A stretch of 14,215 nucleotides of DNA from Planctomycetaceae bacterium. GTDB lineage: Bacteria; Planctomycetota; Planctomycetia; Pirellulales; Thermoguttaceae. Below, one piece after another: positions 7,254 through 14,208 of this stretch. The notes below the pieces were generated by a model. That model made no database searches. It saw nothing but the letters and a program-made list of their open reading frames with translations, and was not told the origin of the DNA. The DNA lies in the NCBI GenBank assembly GCA_031256755.1, contig JAIRPZ010000240.1:1-14215 (forward strand), in the 5' to 3' direction. A program made the position numbers and the translations under genes. Numbering within the stretch: position 1 is the stretch's first letter; every line of letters starts with the position of its first letter.

Positions 7254-7688
7254 ATGACGAGAAAAACGGTTTTCAACGGGTGCAGACAGGAGAAAAAACG
7301 GCGGCGGTTTTTCCTCATACCGGCAGTGCTGCTGTCGATGAGTTTTGCCGTTTCGGCACAGCGGGTCGAAGTCCCGCCGCAGCCGGGGCAGGAAGAGAAA
7401 CCTATCGTTTCCGCACCGGCAGGAAAAGATGTCAAGTCCAAACGGATTCGGGAAGGAACCGCATGCAGCGGCAAAAAAGTGTTTTTCCGCACCGCCGGAG
7501 ACCGCACCGTCCTTTATACCGTTGAAGACAATCAGCGTTATACCTGTTTGGAAAATCTAACGCTGGAACGCGTTCTGACCGCCATTAAAGAAAAACCGGA
7601 ACATAAAATCTGGAAAATCGAAGGCGAGTTCACCGAATTCCGCGGAGAAAATTATGTCCTTCTGCGCCGGGCAACGGTTTCTAAATGA
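7254..7688 (+). CDS. Small secreted protein of unknown function
   Basis: A 144-residue protein of unrecognised family. The first ~35 residues form a signal peptide: a strongly basic n-region (RQEKKRRR), a hydrophobic stretch (FFLIPAVLLSMSFAV) and a likely cut after SA before QRVEV. A Pro-rich linker leads to a compact domain at about residues 60-144, with an IREGT start, an FFRTAGDR segment, YTCLENLTLERVLTAI, an IWKIEGEFTEFRG segment and a basic end. The alternating pattern suggests a small beta-rich fold, inferred only. The stop overlaps the ATGA of an alternative start of the next gene (7685), so the two are probably cotranscribed and possibly translationally coupled. Periplasmic or envelope function together with the BatD-like neighbour is a guess from context. 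A palindromic promoter site lies just upstream. Confidence 0.75.
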   Translation: MTRKTVFNGCRQEKKRRRFFLIPAVLLSMSFAVSAQRVEVPPQPGQEEKPIVSAPAGKDVKSKRIREGTACSGKKVFFRTAGDRTVLYTVEDNQRYTCLENLTLERVLTAIKEKPEHKIWKIEGEFTEFRGENYVLLRRATVSK

Positions 7689-7780
7689 GTTCACTTCCTG
7701 CCGTTTCACAAAGTGTCCGGCAGCAACGCTCCCGTCAGCATAACCGCATTTTATTTACGTTATTTTCAATGACATTACTG

Positions 7781-9733
7781 ATGAATTTACGTTATTTGTC
7801 CTTATTGATTTTTTGTTTGTTATCCGCTGCGGCGTTTGCCGAACCGGAGGTCTCCGTGCGAATGGATCGGACGGAAATTTTCCGCGGCGAAACGTTTCTT
7901 TATTTCTTAACGCTTTCCGATTCCGTTCCGGTCAGCAATGCTGCCGAACCGGACATTTCCGCTTGGACGGACTTCCGTGTACAGCCGCTGCCGAAAGAAT
8001 CTTCACAAACCGGCAGCAGCATATTCATCGTCAACGGAAAAGTGGTGAATCAATCGCATACTACCACTTACGGCTATGTTCTGGAACCGAAACGCAGCGG
8101 TTTGCTGACGATTCCGCTGCCGAAAATCACGGTGAACGGAATCACTCCGCTGCTGAAATCATTCAGCGTTGACGGCAGCAAACAGGGAGTCAGTGCAAAC
8201 GGAGCGGTGAACGTCCGTGTGGTCGAGCCGGAACAGCAGGATACCGTGATTTTAACGATAGAAACCGGTAAAACCCGGCTTTATCCGTTGCAGCCGCTTG
8301 ATGTTGCGCTGGTCATCCGTATCAAGGCACTGCCGGGACAGCATGCCGATGTAGAGCCGCTTTCGCTGCTTCGGCAGCCGCCGCAACTGCAAATCCCTTG
8401 GGCTAAAGAGAATTTTGCCAAAGGAATGAACGGCGAAGAAAATCTTGAAGCGTGGCTTAATAAAATCCTTGTCAGACCGCCTCAAAAAGGTTTTGCGATT
8501 AACAACTACGGCGGCACCCGATTGAGTTTCGGTTTTTTTGACGATATGTTGCAGCGGGAGGTTTACCAATTTTCCGGTAAACCGAAATTGGTGCAGTATC
8601 CTGATTTTTCCGGCAAGCCGGTTGATTACTGGGAGTACCGTTTTCTCCGGCGTTTTGTTCCGCAGGAGTTCGGCACGTATGCGTTTGGACCGGCAGCGTT
8701 AAAAGGTTTGCTGCCTGCCGCGGACTCCAATGCGGCGAAAGGCATTGCGGCAAAGAATTTTTACGCCGTTGCTCCGTCTGTCAGCGTAACGGTTGCGGAT
8801 GTTCCGCAGGAAAACCGTCCGGCGGACTACATTGGTGCATTCGGAACATTCCGTTGGGATGTCCGTCTTGAACCGGCAAAAGCCCGCACGGGCGATCCGA
8901 TGACGCTCACTTTACGGCTGACCGGTCAAGGTTCGACGGCCAATGTCCGCCCGCCGGACTTCGCTTCGGTTCCTGAAATTGCCGAAAATTTCCGGGTGCA
9001 TCTTCCGCCGACTGAAGAAACAGATGAGCGATCCTGTGCCTTTATCTATACGATTCGTCCGAAAAAGGCGGGACCAATTGTGTTTCCGCCGCTTTCCGTT
9101 TCGGTTTTTGATGTGAATACGGAAACGTTTCAAACGCTGAAAAGTTCGGTCATTCCTTTGGAAATTGCGGAGACGAAAACGGTGCAGTCGGCGGAAAGTT
9201 TCGGTAATCTGCACACAGACGAAAGTATGCAGATTTCCGAAAAAGGGCTTTTTGCCAATAAAACCTCGCCGGAAGTGCTGCTGCCGATACTGACTTATAA
9301 ACATTGGGCGATCTCGATGGCGGTGCTGGCGGTCACTTATGCATTAGCGGCAGTGAGTGTGCTGCTGCGGCAAAACCGGCGGCAGCAGCCGAGTGTGATC
9401 CGCCGCCGCGGTGCGTTGGGGCGGGCGAAAAAACTGCTGCCGGCTGTCCGATCCACAGAAGATTTGCAAACTGCTGTTTTTGGATTTGCGGCGGACATTG
9501 CGAATGCGGACGAAAACGGAATGACAACGGCAGACGCTTGCCGGCTGCTGCGGGAACAGCAAATCCCGGAAATGCTGGTGCGGGAATTGCAAGATATGCT
9601 GGAAACGCTTGATGCTGCCGTGTACGGCGGGATGAGTGTTTCGCCGTTGGAAGACCTCACCCGTACGGCTGAAACACTGCTGACGCAAATGACCGCGCCG
9701 TTTGAACGTTTTTCGGGAATACAAAGCAACTGA
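7781..9733 (+). CDS. BatD-like protein (oxygen-tolerance family), exported and membrane anchored
   Basis: A 650-residue protein resembling BatD of the Bacteroides aerotolerance (Bat) proteins, whose biochemical role is unsettled. A clear signal peptide (MNLRYLSLLIFCLLSAAAFA) sets the chosen start. The frame stays open to an ATG at 7685 that overlaps the previous gene's stop and would add 32 polar residues before the signal peptide, so coupling from there remains possible. The typical BatD opening follows (VSVRMDRTEIFRGETFLYFLTL), then SSIFIVNGKVV and YVLEPKRSGLLTIP, pointing to tandem Ig-like periplasmic domains. A repeat of the theme is seen later (AKARTGDPMTLTLRLTGQG, FIYTIRPKKAGPIVFPPL). 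A transmembrane helix at about 509-530 leaves a basic cytoplasmic tail of about 120 residues. batA, batB and the MoxR ATPase that usually accompany batD are absent here. Confidence 0.8.
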   Translation: MNLRYLSLLIFCLLSAAAFAEPEVSVRMDRTEIFRGETFLYFLTLSDSVPVSNAAEPDISAWTDFRVQPLPKESSQTGSSIFIVNGKVVNQSHTTTYGYVLEPKRSGLLTIPLPKITVNGITPLLKSFSVDGSKQGVSANGAVNVRVVEPEQQDTVILTIETGKTRLYPLQPLDVALVIRIKALPGQHADVEPLSLLRQPPQLQIPWAKENFAKGMNGEENLEAWLNKILVRPPQKGFAINNYGGTRLSFGFFDDMLQREVYQFSGKPKLVQYPDFSGKPVDYWEYRFLRRFVPQEFGTYAFGPAALKGLLPAADSNAAKGIAAKNFYAVAPSVSVTVADVPQENRPADYIGAFGTFRWDVRLEPAKARTGDPMTLTLRLTGQGSTANVRPPDFASVPEIAENFRVHLPPTEETDERSCAFIYTIRPKKAGPIVFPPLSVSVFDVNTETFQTLKSSVIPLEIAETKTVQSAESFGNLHTDESMQISEKGLFANKTSPEVLLPILTYKHWAISMAVLAVTYALAAVSVLLRQNRRQQPSVIRRRGALGRAKKLLPAVRSTEDLQTAVFGFAADIANADENGMTTADACRLLREQQIPEMLVRELQDMLETLDAAVYGGMSVSPLEDLTRTAETLLTQMTAPFERFSGIQSN

Positions 9734-9776
9734 ATTTCCGTCAAGGGGCGGCGGCTTATAAAATGGCAGTTCCGTG

Positions 9777-9804
9777 TTGTGTTTTTTCCGTGTTTCGGTA
9801 CAAT
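9777..9804 (+). promoter_or_regulatory. Possible promoter for waaA
   Basis: TTGTGT (9777-9782), a 16-base spacer and TACAAT (9799-9804) make a plausible housekeeping promoter, with the start near 9811 and a leader of about 50 bases to the preferred ATG at 9861. If it is used, the GTG at 9774 cannot be the waaA start, which agrees with the protein homology. Confidence 0.35.
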
Positions 9805-9860
9805 CAGATTTGCAGAGTGCGTCCGCTGCCGAAAGCCGAACCGTTCCTATTCAAACGTTT

Positions 9861-11198
9861 ATGTGCAAACGTTGGTTTTTTAATGTTGTCTATTGCGGCA
9901 TCCTTTTGATCTTTTCACCGATGTTGATCTACCAGTCGCTTCGGCAAGGCAAATACCGCGAGGGCTTTCGGCAAAAATTCTTCGGCAGAATCCCGAAACG
10001 GAAAAAAGTGCTTCAAGATCAAACAGACAGCGCGGAAACCAAAGTCGTGTGGTTTCATGCCGTCAGCGTCGGTGAAGTAAAACTGCTCCAGCCCCTGCTG
10101 CAAAACATTCGGCAAACACTCCCCCACTGGCATTGTACCGTTTCAACAACATCCAAAACCGGTATGGTATTGGCAAAACAGCTTTACAGCAAAAATCATA
10201 TCGTTTTTTACTGCCCCCTCGATTTCAGTTGGGCTGTCGAAAAAGCATTGACTCGCCTCAAACCGGATTTGCTCGTTCTGACGGAACAGGAACTCTGGTT
10301 CAATCTTGTTGATGCGGCAAGCCGGCATAAAACAAAAATTGCAATCATCAACGGCAGGTTCGGTGAAAGCGGCTATAAACGGTATCTCTGGATTCGTCCG
10401 TTTGCCGCTTCGCTGCTGCGGAAGATCGATCTCATTGCGGCGCAAAACGAAGTGTACGCCGGCTGGTTTCGCCGGCTCGGTGCATCGGCCGAAAAAATCC
10501 GCATCACCGGTTCCATCAAATTTGACGGAGCCGCTGCGGATCGACATAATTCCGAAACAGTAAAACTCCGCTCATTCGCCGGTATCGAACCGGACGACAT
10601 CGTGTTTCTTGCCGGCAGCACCCAGCAGCCGGAAGAATTATTCGCCGTGCAGTGTTATGAGCATTTGAAAACGCAATTTCCGAAATTACGGTTAATCCTT
10701 GTTCCGCGTCACCCGGAACGTTTCCGCGAGGTTGCCGCTATGCTGGAGACACAAAATGTACAGTGGCAGCGGCGGTCGGCATTGACAGCACCGCAAAAGC
10801 CGGGAACATGTCCGTCCCGCACCCGCATTTTATTGGTGGATACTATCGGCGAACTCGGTGCGTGGTGGGGAACGGCGGCGATTGCATACGTCGGCGGCAG
10901 TATGGGAAGCAGAGGAGGACAAAATATGATCGAACCGGCGGCTTACGGGGCGGCAGTGTGTTTCGGTCCGAAAACCAGAAACTTCCGGGACATTGTCGAA
11001 ATGATGCTGCGGGAAAATGCCGCCGAAGTGGTTCACGATCAACACGATATGGAAATGTTCGTCCGAAAATGTCTGGAACAGCCGGAATTTGCCGCAGCAC
11101 TCGGCAAAAATGCGAAAAAACTCGTGCAAGATCAAACCGGAGCCACACAACGGACACTGGAATCTCTGCAAACCCTCTTTGCTCGGGAAAAAGAGTAA
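9861..11198 (+). CDS. waaA: 3-deoxy-D-manno-octulosonic acid (Kdo) transferase
   Basis: A 445-residue membrane-anchored glycosyltransferase that adds Kdo from CMP-Kdo to lipid A precursor at the cytoplasmic face of the inner membrane. The ATG at 9861 was chosen because it opens directly into the family's N-terminal anchor (RWFFNVVYCGILLIFSP) and the LRQGKYREGFRQKFFGRIP segment. A GTG at 9774 would add 29 residues unlike the family. The catalytic base Glu lies in WFHAVSVGEV (about residue 72). Other hallmarks are STTSKTG, LVLTEQELW, INGR, AGSTQQPEE, LVPRHPERF, GELGAWW and the donor-binding GGSMGSRGGQNMIEPAAYG. The gene ends in tandem stops (TAATAA) and converges on rpsN. It indicates an LPS-type outer membrane. 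It follows the BatD-like gene by 127 bases, so it may share or have its own promoter. Confidence 0.93.
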   Translation: MCKRWFFNVVYCGILLIFSPMLIYQSLRQGKYREGFRQKFFGRIPKRKKVLQDQTDSAETKVVWFHAVSVGEVKLLQPLLQNIRQTLPHWHCTVSTTSKTGMVLAKQLYSKNHIVFYCPLDFSWAVEKALTRLKPDLLVLTEQELWFNLVDAASRHKTKIAIINGRFGESGYKRYLWIRPFAASLLRKIDLIAAQNEVYAGWFRRLGASAEKIRITGSIKFDGAAADRHNSETVKLRSFAGIEPDDIVFLAGSTQQPEELFAVQCYEHLKTQFPKLRLILVPRHPERFREVAAMLETQNVQWQRRSALTAPQKPGTCPSRTRILLVDTIGELGAWWGTAAIAYVGGSMGSRGGQNMIEPAAYGAAVCFGPKTRNFRDIVEMMLRENAAEVVHDQHDMEMFVRKCLEQPEFAAALGKNAKKLVQDQTGATQRTLESLQTLFAREKE

Positions 11199-11226
11199 TA
11201 AGGAAACGATCCGCAAAAACGGACTG

Positions 11227-11262
11227 CCGAAACTGCCAACTCGCCCGAAACTACCAACTCGC
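11227..11262. repeat. Two 18-bp tandem repeats spanning the 3' end of rpsN
   Basis: CCGAAACTGCCAACTCGC (11227-11244) is followed directly by CCGAAACTACCAACTCGC (11245-11262), differing at one base. The second copy contains the last codons and TAG stop of rpsN (11251-11253). In the first copy the corresponding triplet is CAG. It looks like a local duplication of the gene's 3' end. Confidence 0.85.
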
Positions 11263-11436
11263 CTTTTTTACGCCGGGAATATGTCCCTGATTGGCGAGAT
11301 TACGGAAACAAATCCGGCAAATGCCGAATTTACGATAAACGGCGCGGGGTCTGCCGCAAAGTTGGCAACGGTTTTCCGACCGCGTGGAGAATTTCGGTTT
11401 TCGCTGGGCTTTCAGAATTTTTGCTTTGCTTGCCAT
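11251..11436 (-). CDS. rpsN: 30S ribosomal protein S14, zinc-binding type
   Basis: A 61-residue S14 of the short, zinc-ribbon (C+) type, part of the head of the small ribosomal subunit. The four zinc ligands are Cys24, Cys27, Cys40 and Cys43 (RCQLCGRPRAVYRKFGICRICF), followed by the conserved GHIPGVKKASW end. Length is exactly that of the short type, as opposed to about 100 residues for the zinc-free form. An AGGA motif lies 9 bases before the ATG. The gene follows rplE by 54 bases and must be cotranscribed with it, in the order of the spc operon. However, rpsH, the usual next gene, is absent: the next gene is waaA on the other strand. The 3' end carries an 18-bp tandem duplication. Confidence 0.96.
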   Translation of the reverse strand: MASKAKILKAQRKPKFSTRSENRCQLCGRPRAVYRKFGICRICFRNLANQGHIPGVKKASW

Positions 11437-11490
11437 ACTGTCAATTCCTGTGATAAATGATAACCTTAAATGCCGTGTTGGATGTTGATG

Positions 11491-12066
11491 TTAGTGTGAT
11501 TTTTTCCGTTTGGGCGGGGCATCGGCACGGAACGGCATACCGAACTCCCGAAGCATTTCCCGCGACTCATCATCGCTGTTTCCGCGAATCGTGAACGTTA
11601 CGTTCAAACCCTGACTTTTGGAATACTTGTCAGGATTCAATTCCGGGAAAACCAGAAATTCGGTGATTCCGAGGTTGTAATTGCCGTTGCCGTCAAAACT
11701 TTTCGGATTGATCCCCTGAAAGTCCCGGACACGAGGCAGGACAATGGAAATCAGCCGATCCATAAATTCGTACATTCGGATACCGCGGAGCGTAACCATA
11801 CACCCGACATTCATTCCTTCACGGAGTTTGAAGTTGGCAATGGATTTCCGGGCTTTTGTAACGACCGGCTTTTGTCCGGTGATCTGCGTCAGCACATCAA
11901 CGGCTTCCTCCATATATTTTTTCTCGCTCAAATTGCTGCCGACACCCATGTTGACAACGATTTTCTGCAAGCGGGGAAGGGACATCACATTTTCCCGTCC
12001 GAATTTCTTTTGCAGAACGGGAACGATAGTTTTCTGGTATTTTTCTTGTAATCTTGGGACTGCCAT
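11491..12066 (-). CDS. rplE: 50S ribosomal protein L5
   Basis: A 191-residue L5, which contacts 5S rRNA and forms the bridge between the central protuberance and the small subunit head (about 179 residues in E. coli). Conserved pieces are PRLQKIVVNMGVG, TGQKPVVTKARKSIANFKLREG, VTLRG, the LPRVRDFQGI motif, NYNLGITEFLVFPE and the C-terminal FGMPF. The tail is slightly extended and basic (PPKRKKSH). No Shine-Dalgarno is evident before the ATG. A TATAAT lies about 60 bases upstream on the same strand. Downstream is rpsN, as in the spc operon, but rplX, normally just upstream of rplE, is missing: the upstream side is a non-coding gap and a lipoprotein gene. Confidence 0.97.
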   Translation of the reverse strand: MAVPRLQEKYQKTIVPVLQKKFGRENVMSLPRLQKIVVNMGVGSNLSEKKYMEEAVDVLTQITGQKPVVTKARKSIANFKLREGMNVGCMVTLRGIRMYEFMDRLISIVLPRVRDFQGINPKSFDGNGNYNLGITEFLVFPELNPDKYSKSQGLNVTFTIRGNSDDESREMLREFGMPFRADAPPKRKKSH

Positions 12067-12409
12067 TGTTTTTCAGCAGCGGCGTTGTACGCTGCCGTAC
12101 GGTTCCGGCAAATAAACTGCGGTTATTATAACCGGATTTCGGGAAAAACAAGCGGGGGGACAGGGAGACGGGAGAGAAGGGGGAAAAATGCGGATGCACG
12201 AATCGGAGGATGAATACACAGAACGGTTTCATTCCCGTCTGTGCCGGGAAACGCTGATCAGGAAATACGCCGAATCGTCCGCAGATATTATCGGGTATTC
12301 TCCTTCATCGGAGAAAAACGTAATCACATGAGGGTGCATTCGCTGTCCGGTTGAATGGACGATGTCATTGCGGTACAAGACCGCAAACAGTCCGCCGGCT
12401 GTAAAGCCG
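12067..12409. other. 343-base non-coding gap upstream of rplE
   Basis: No convincing gene is seen. The gap holds the putative rplE promoter (12125-12151), a purine-rich G-run stretch (12151-12186) and three perfect inverted repeats. These are TTCTCC/GGAGAA with a 6-base loop (12298-12315), TTGCGGT/ACCGCAA with a 5-base loop (12368-12386), and CGGCT/AGCCG with a 4-base loop (12396-12409). The last two lie directly after the lipoprotein stop and could act in 3' end formation on the minus strand, but no U-run follows. Confidence 0.6.
12125..12151 (-). promoter_or_regulatory. Putative promoter of rplE-rpsN
   Basis: On the minus strand, TTGTTT (12151-12146) and a perfect TATAAT (12130-12125) are separated by 15 bases, shorter than ideal. 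Transcription would start near 12118, giving a leader of about 50 bases. The -10 sits in a 13-base palindrome, GGTTAT-T-ATAACC (12121-12133), possibly by chance. The detached ribosomal pair needs its own promoter, which supports the call. Confidence 0.4.
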
Positions 12410-12808
12410 CTACATGCTTGTCAGCGGGAAATCAAGCGTTGCCTGTCCTGTTTCAACGTTGATTTCCAGTCCGTTGCTGTACTTGTCGGGAATAATTGAG
12501 ACCTGCTCATCGACAGGTTCGCCCTTCATACCGGTTGTCTTATTGCCGGTCTTTTTCACCGCTGTAAACGAAACACGGCACTTGCCGGCAGGTACATTTT
12601 TCGCCTGATATTTGCCCCCCGTTATCGCCGTACGTACGCCCGTTCCCCGCCCGCCTTCTGCCGGTGTTATCGACAGAAAACCGCTCTCGACCGGTGTTCC
12701 GTCCACCGTCACCGTGCCGGTCAAATTGACCGCCGGATAGTTCACGCCGCAGCCGGAAATGATTGTTATTGTTACGATAAAAAATGTGATGATAATGATT
12801 GTTCTCAT
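12410..12808 (-). CDS. Small lipoprotein with carboxypeptidase-regulatory-like domain
   Basis: A 132-residue lipoprotein. The chosen ATG gives a short basic start, a very hydrophobic Ile/Thr/Phe run and a lipobox (ISGC) with the lipidated Cys at position 20. A further-upstream ATG at 12913 would add 35 residues in front of the signal and is unlikely. After the Cys, NLTGTVTVDGTPVESGFLSI and the YQAKNVPAGKCRVSFTA segment show a small Ig-like beta-sandwich of the carboxypeptidase-regulatory type. Such lipoproteins commonly sit next to DUF1559 genes in planctomycetes, and here the gene lies 132 bases downstream of one, on the same strand. They are probably cotranscribed unless the stem-loop between them ends transcription. 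Function is unknown; an envelope or surface structural role is inferred. No Shine-Dalgarno is evident. Confidence 0.8.
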   Translation of the reverse strand: MRTIIIITFFIVTITIISGCGVNYPAVNLTGTVTVDGTPVESGFLSITPAEGGRGTGVRTAITGGKYQAKNVPAGKCRVSFTAVKKTGNKTTGMKGEPVDEQVSIIPDKYSNGLEINVETGQATLDFPLTSM

Positions 12809-12867
12809 GAGTTTTGTGAAATGGTAAAAGGTTATTCCTGAACGGAAAATGTAAGGTAAGGTAAAGT

Positions 12868-12901
12868 GAAAAATAAGGGAGCGGCAGGCATTCGCCTGCC
12901 G
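12868..12901 (-). terminator. Stem-loop between the DUF1559 gene and the lipoprotein gene
   Basis: CGGCAGGC-GAAT-GCCTGCCG on the minus strand (12901-12882) is a perfect 8-bp GC-rich stem with a 4-base loop, 40 bases after the DUF1559 stop. A T-rich run (TTATTTTT) follows but is separated from the stem by CTCCC. It is therefore an imperfect terminator and could instead reduce, not abolish, expression of the downstream lipoprotein gene. Confidence 0.45.
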
Positions 12902-12940
12902 TTCAATAAGCAAAAATACACCTGTTTTGTTCTCTGCGTT

Positions 12941-14193
12941 TTACAGCGAGACGCTTGACGGTTCGGCAGGAACGCTGTCGTGTTCCGGTACTGTCGAAAT
13001 ATCCGGGTCATATTCCCTGCCGCCCGCATTGTCAATGGTTCCCAATGCACGCCAAATATGCGGGTCAACATTTTCCGTTGCAAAACGGCATGAACCGTCA
13101 CCGAAGAGAACATTGACTCCGCCGTTGTGATAACTCCGCGACCACGCCTGCTGGTCATTCGGCCAATTGGCAGGTATCGGCGTTGTCGGTGCCTTCGGTA
13201 AATCCATTTTGGCATTGTAATAACCCTTGTAAATCGTATCCGGTTCTTTCGTGTTCGGCGGATAATAGGTCATCAGAAATGCACCCGGTGCATTCTCCCA
13301 AAAAATACAGCCGCGGTAATCGTTAAGAAATCCGCTGCCTTTAATCATCTCACCGACCGCAATCGTATTGCTCAAACCGTCCGTGATCGCAGCGGTATCG
13401 GTCGGCTGCGGACCTGTCCGATACGTCGCATGAGTCACCGGCCCGCCGATACAGAAAAAATGTGCCCGGTGCCGCGACTTCCATTGAGAATTGTTGATGT
13501 ACTCTATCATATTCCAATAGGCGTGCGGCGCACAAAAACCGGCATAGTTGCCGCGGGCATCATTTGGTGTACCGGCGATAACAGACCGGGTTGTCATCGG
13601 GTCGCTGGCACATTGATACGCCGAAATCGACACCGCACCGGGACGTTCCATCGTGGCGGTGTCATAACAAACGCCGTTGTAATAGGTTGAGGTAAGTTTA
13701 CCTTGATAGAGGTCAAAGAGGGACTGCTGTTCGATAAAAGGATAGATGAGGAATGTCCATGTTGTCCGGTCAGCCACATTCTCTTTCGCTTTCGGATAGT
13801 TCGCGTACTTTTCTGAACCATTGGCTCCCGGCGGGAAATGACCTTTAGCATCATGATAATTATGCAGACCGAGTCCGATTTGCTTGAGGTTGTTGCCGCA
13901 TTGCATTCTTCGGGCTGCCTCGCGTGCGGCTTGGATGGCGGGCAAGAGTAAAGCGATGAGCATGCCGATAATGGCGATCACGACCAAGAGTTCGACAAGG
14001 GTGAATGCCGCGGAATAGACGGCAGATTGCGGACGGCAGACGGCAGCAGAAGGATTACCGTCTACGGTCTGATGCCCGGCGAGATCAGATTGTCCCCCCC
14101 CCCCGTTCTTTTGCCTATTTTACTACGCATGGGAGCGTCTGTAAGGGTTGTGCCGGTTATTTCGTGAACCGGTGTCAAAATTTTCGTGTGCAT
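12941..14193 (-). CDS. DUF1559 prepilin-like protein, start out of frame across a G11 tract
   Basis: A DUF1559-family protein with a type IV pilin-like N-terminus (FTLVELLVVIAIIGMLIALLLPA, then QAAREAARRMQCGNNLKQIGLGLHNYHDAKGHFPPG) and the family's C-terminal HNGGVNVLFGDGSCRF motif. Such proteins are presumed to be processed by prepilin peptidase and exported; their function is unknown. The domain is intact and open from the stop at 12941 back to 14104. That frame has no ATG, GTG or TTG before the processing motif and meets a stop at 14122-14120. The only good start is ATG 14193 with GGAG 7 bases before it. It reads a 30-residue leader into eleven G, after which the frame is wrong and stops at TAG 14064-14062. 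With 9 or 12 G the two join, placing the cleavage site at Ala63/Phe64 in the 12-G form. The written sequence thus encodes a broken gene. Confidence 0.8.
14018..14045. repeat. GACGGCA heptamer repeat cluster
   Basis: Four consecutive 7-base units: GACGGCA (14018-14024), the degenerate GATTGCG, then GACGGCA twice (14032-14045). Read on the minus strand it lies between the G tract and the prepilin motif and would encode part of an unusual Ala/Val/Pro-rich linker. It resembles short heptameric repeats scattered in many bacterial genomes, such as cyanobacterial STRR sequences, more than pilin coding sequence. Confidence 0.55.
14094..14104 (-). repeat. Eleven-base G homopolymer in the leader of the DUF1559 gene
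   Basis: The plus strand shows eleven consecutive C, hence eleven G in the coding direction. It sits after codon 30 of the leader that starts at 14193. Lengths of 9 or 12 would be in frame with the prepilin domain; 11 gives a 43-residue peptide and 10 gives a 35-residue one. It is the longest homopolymer noticed in the window. Confidence 0.95.
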
Positions 14194-14208
14194 TGTATTT
14201 CTCCTTTG
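14191..14208 (-). promoter_or_regulatory. Strong ribosome binding site and start of the DUF1559 leader
   Basis: CAAAGGAG, seven bases, then ATG (minus strand). This is among the best Shine-Dalgarno matches in the window, where several genes have none, and it argues that the short leader is truly translated. The window ends 7 bases further upstream, so the promoter is not visible. Confidence 0.7.

Noticed and set aside
9774..9860. GTG at 9774 as the start of waaA.
   Set aside because: The extra 29 residues do not resemble the family N-terminus and a plausible promoter overlaps them. ATG 9861 opens straight into the conserved membrane anchor.
12188..12331. A 47-codon plus-strand reading frame with a purine-rich stretch 4-5 bases before its ATG.
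   Set aside because: It has no recognisable domain, signal or hydrophobic pattern, the G-rich run before it is not a specific ribosome binding site, and it covers one of the inverted repeats. Too weak to call a gene.
13985..13987. TTG as the start of the DUF1559 protein.
   Set aside because: It would cut off the FTLVE part of the prepilin motif, including the conserved Glu, which every functional family member needs.
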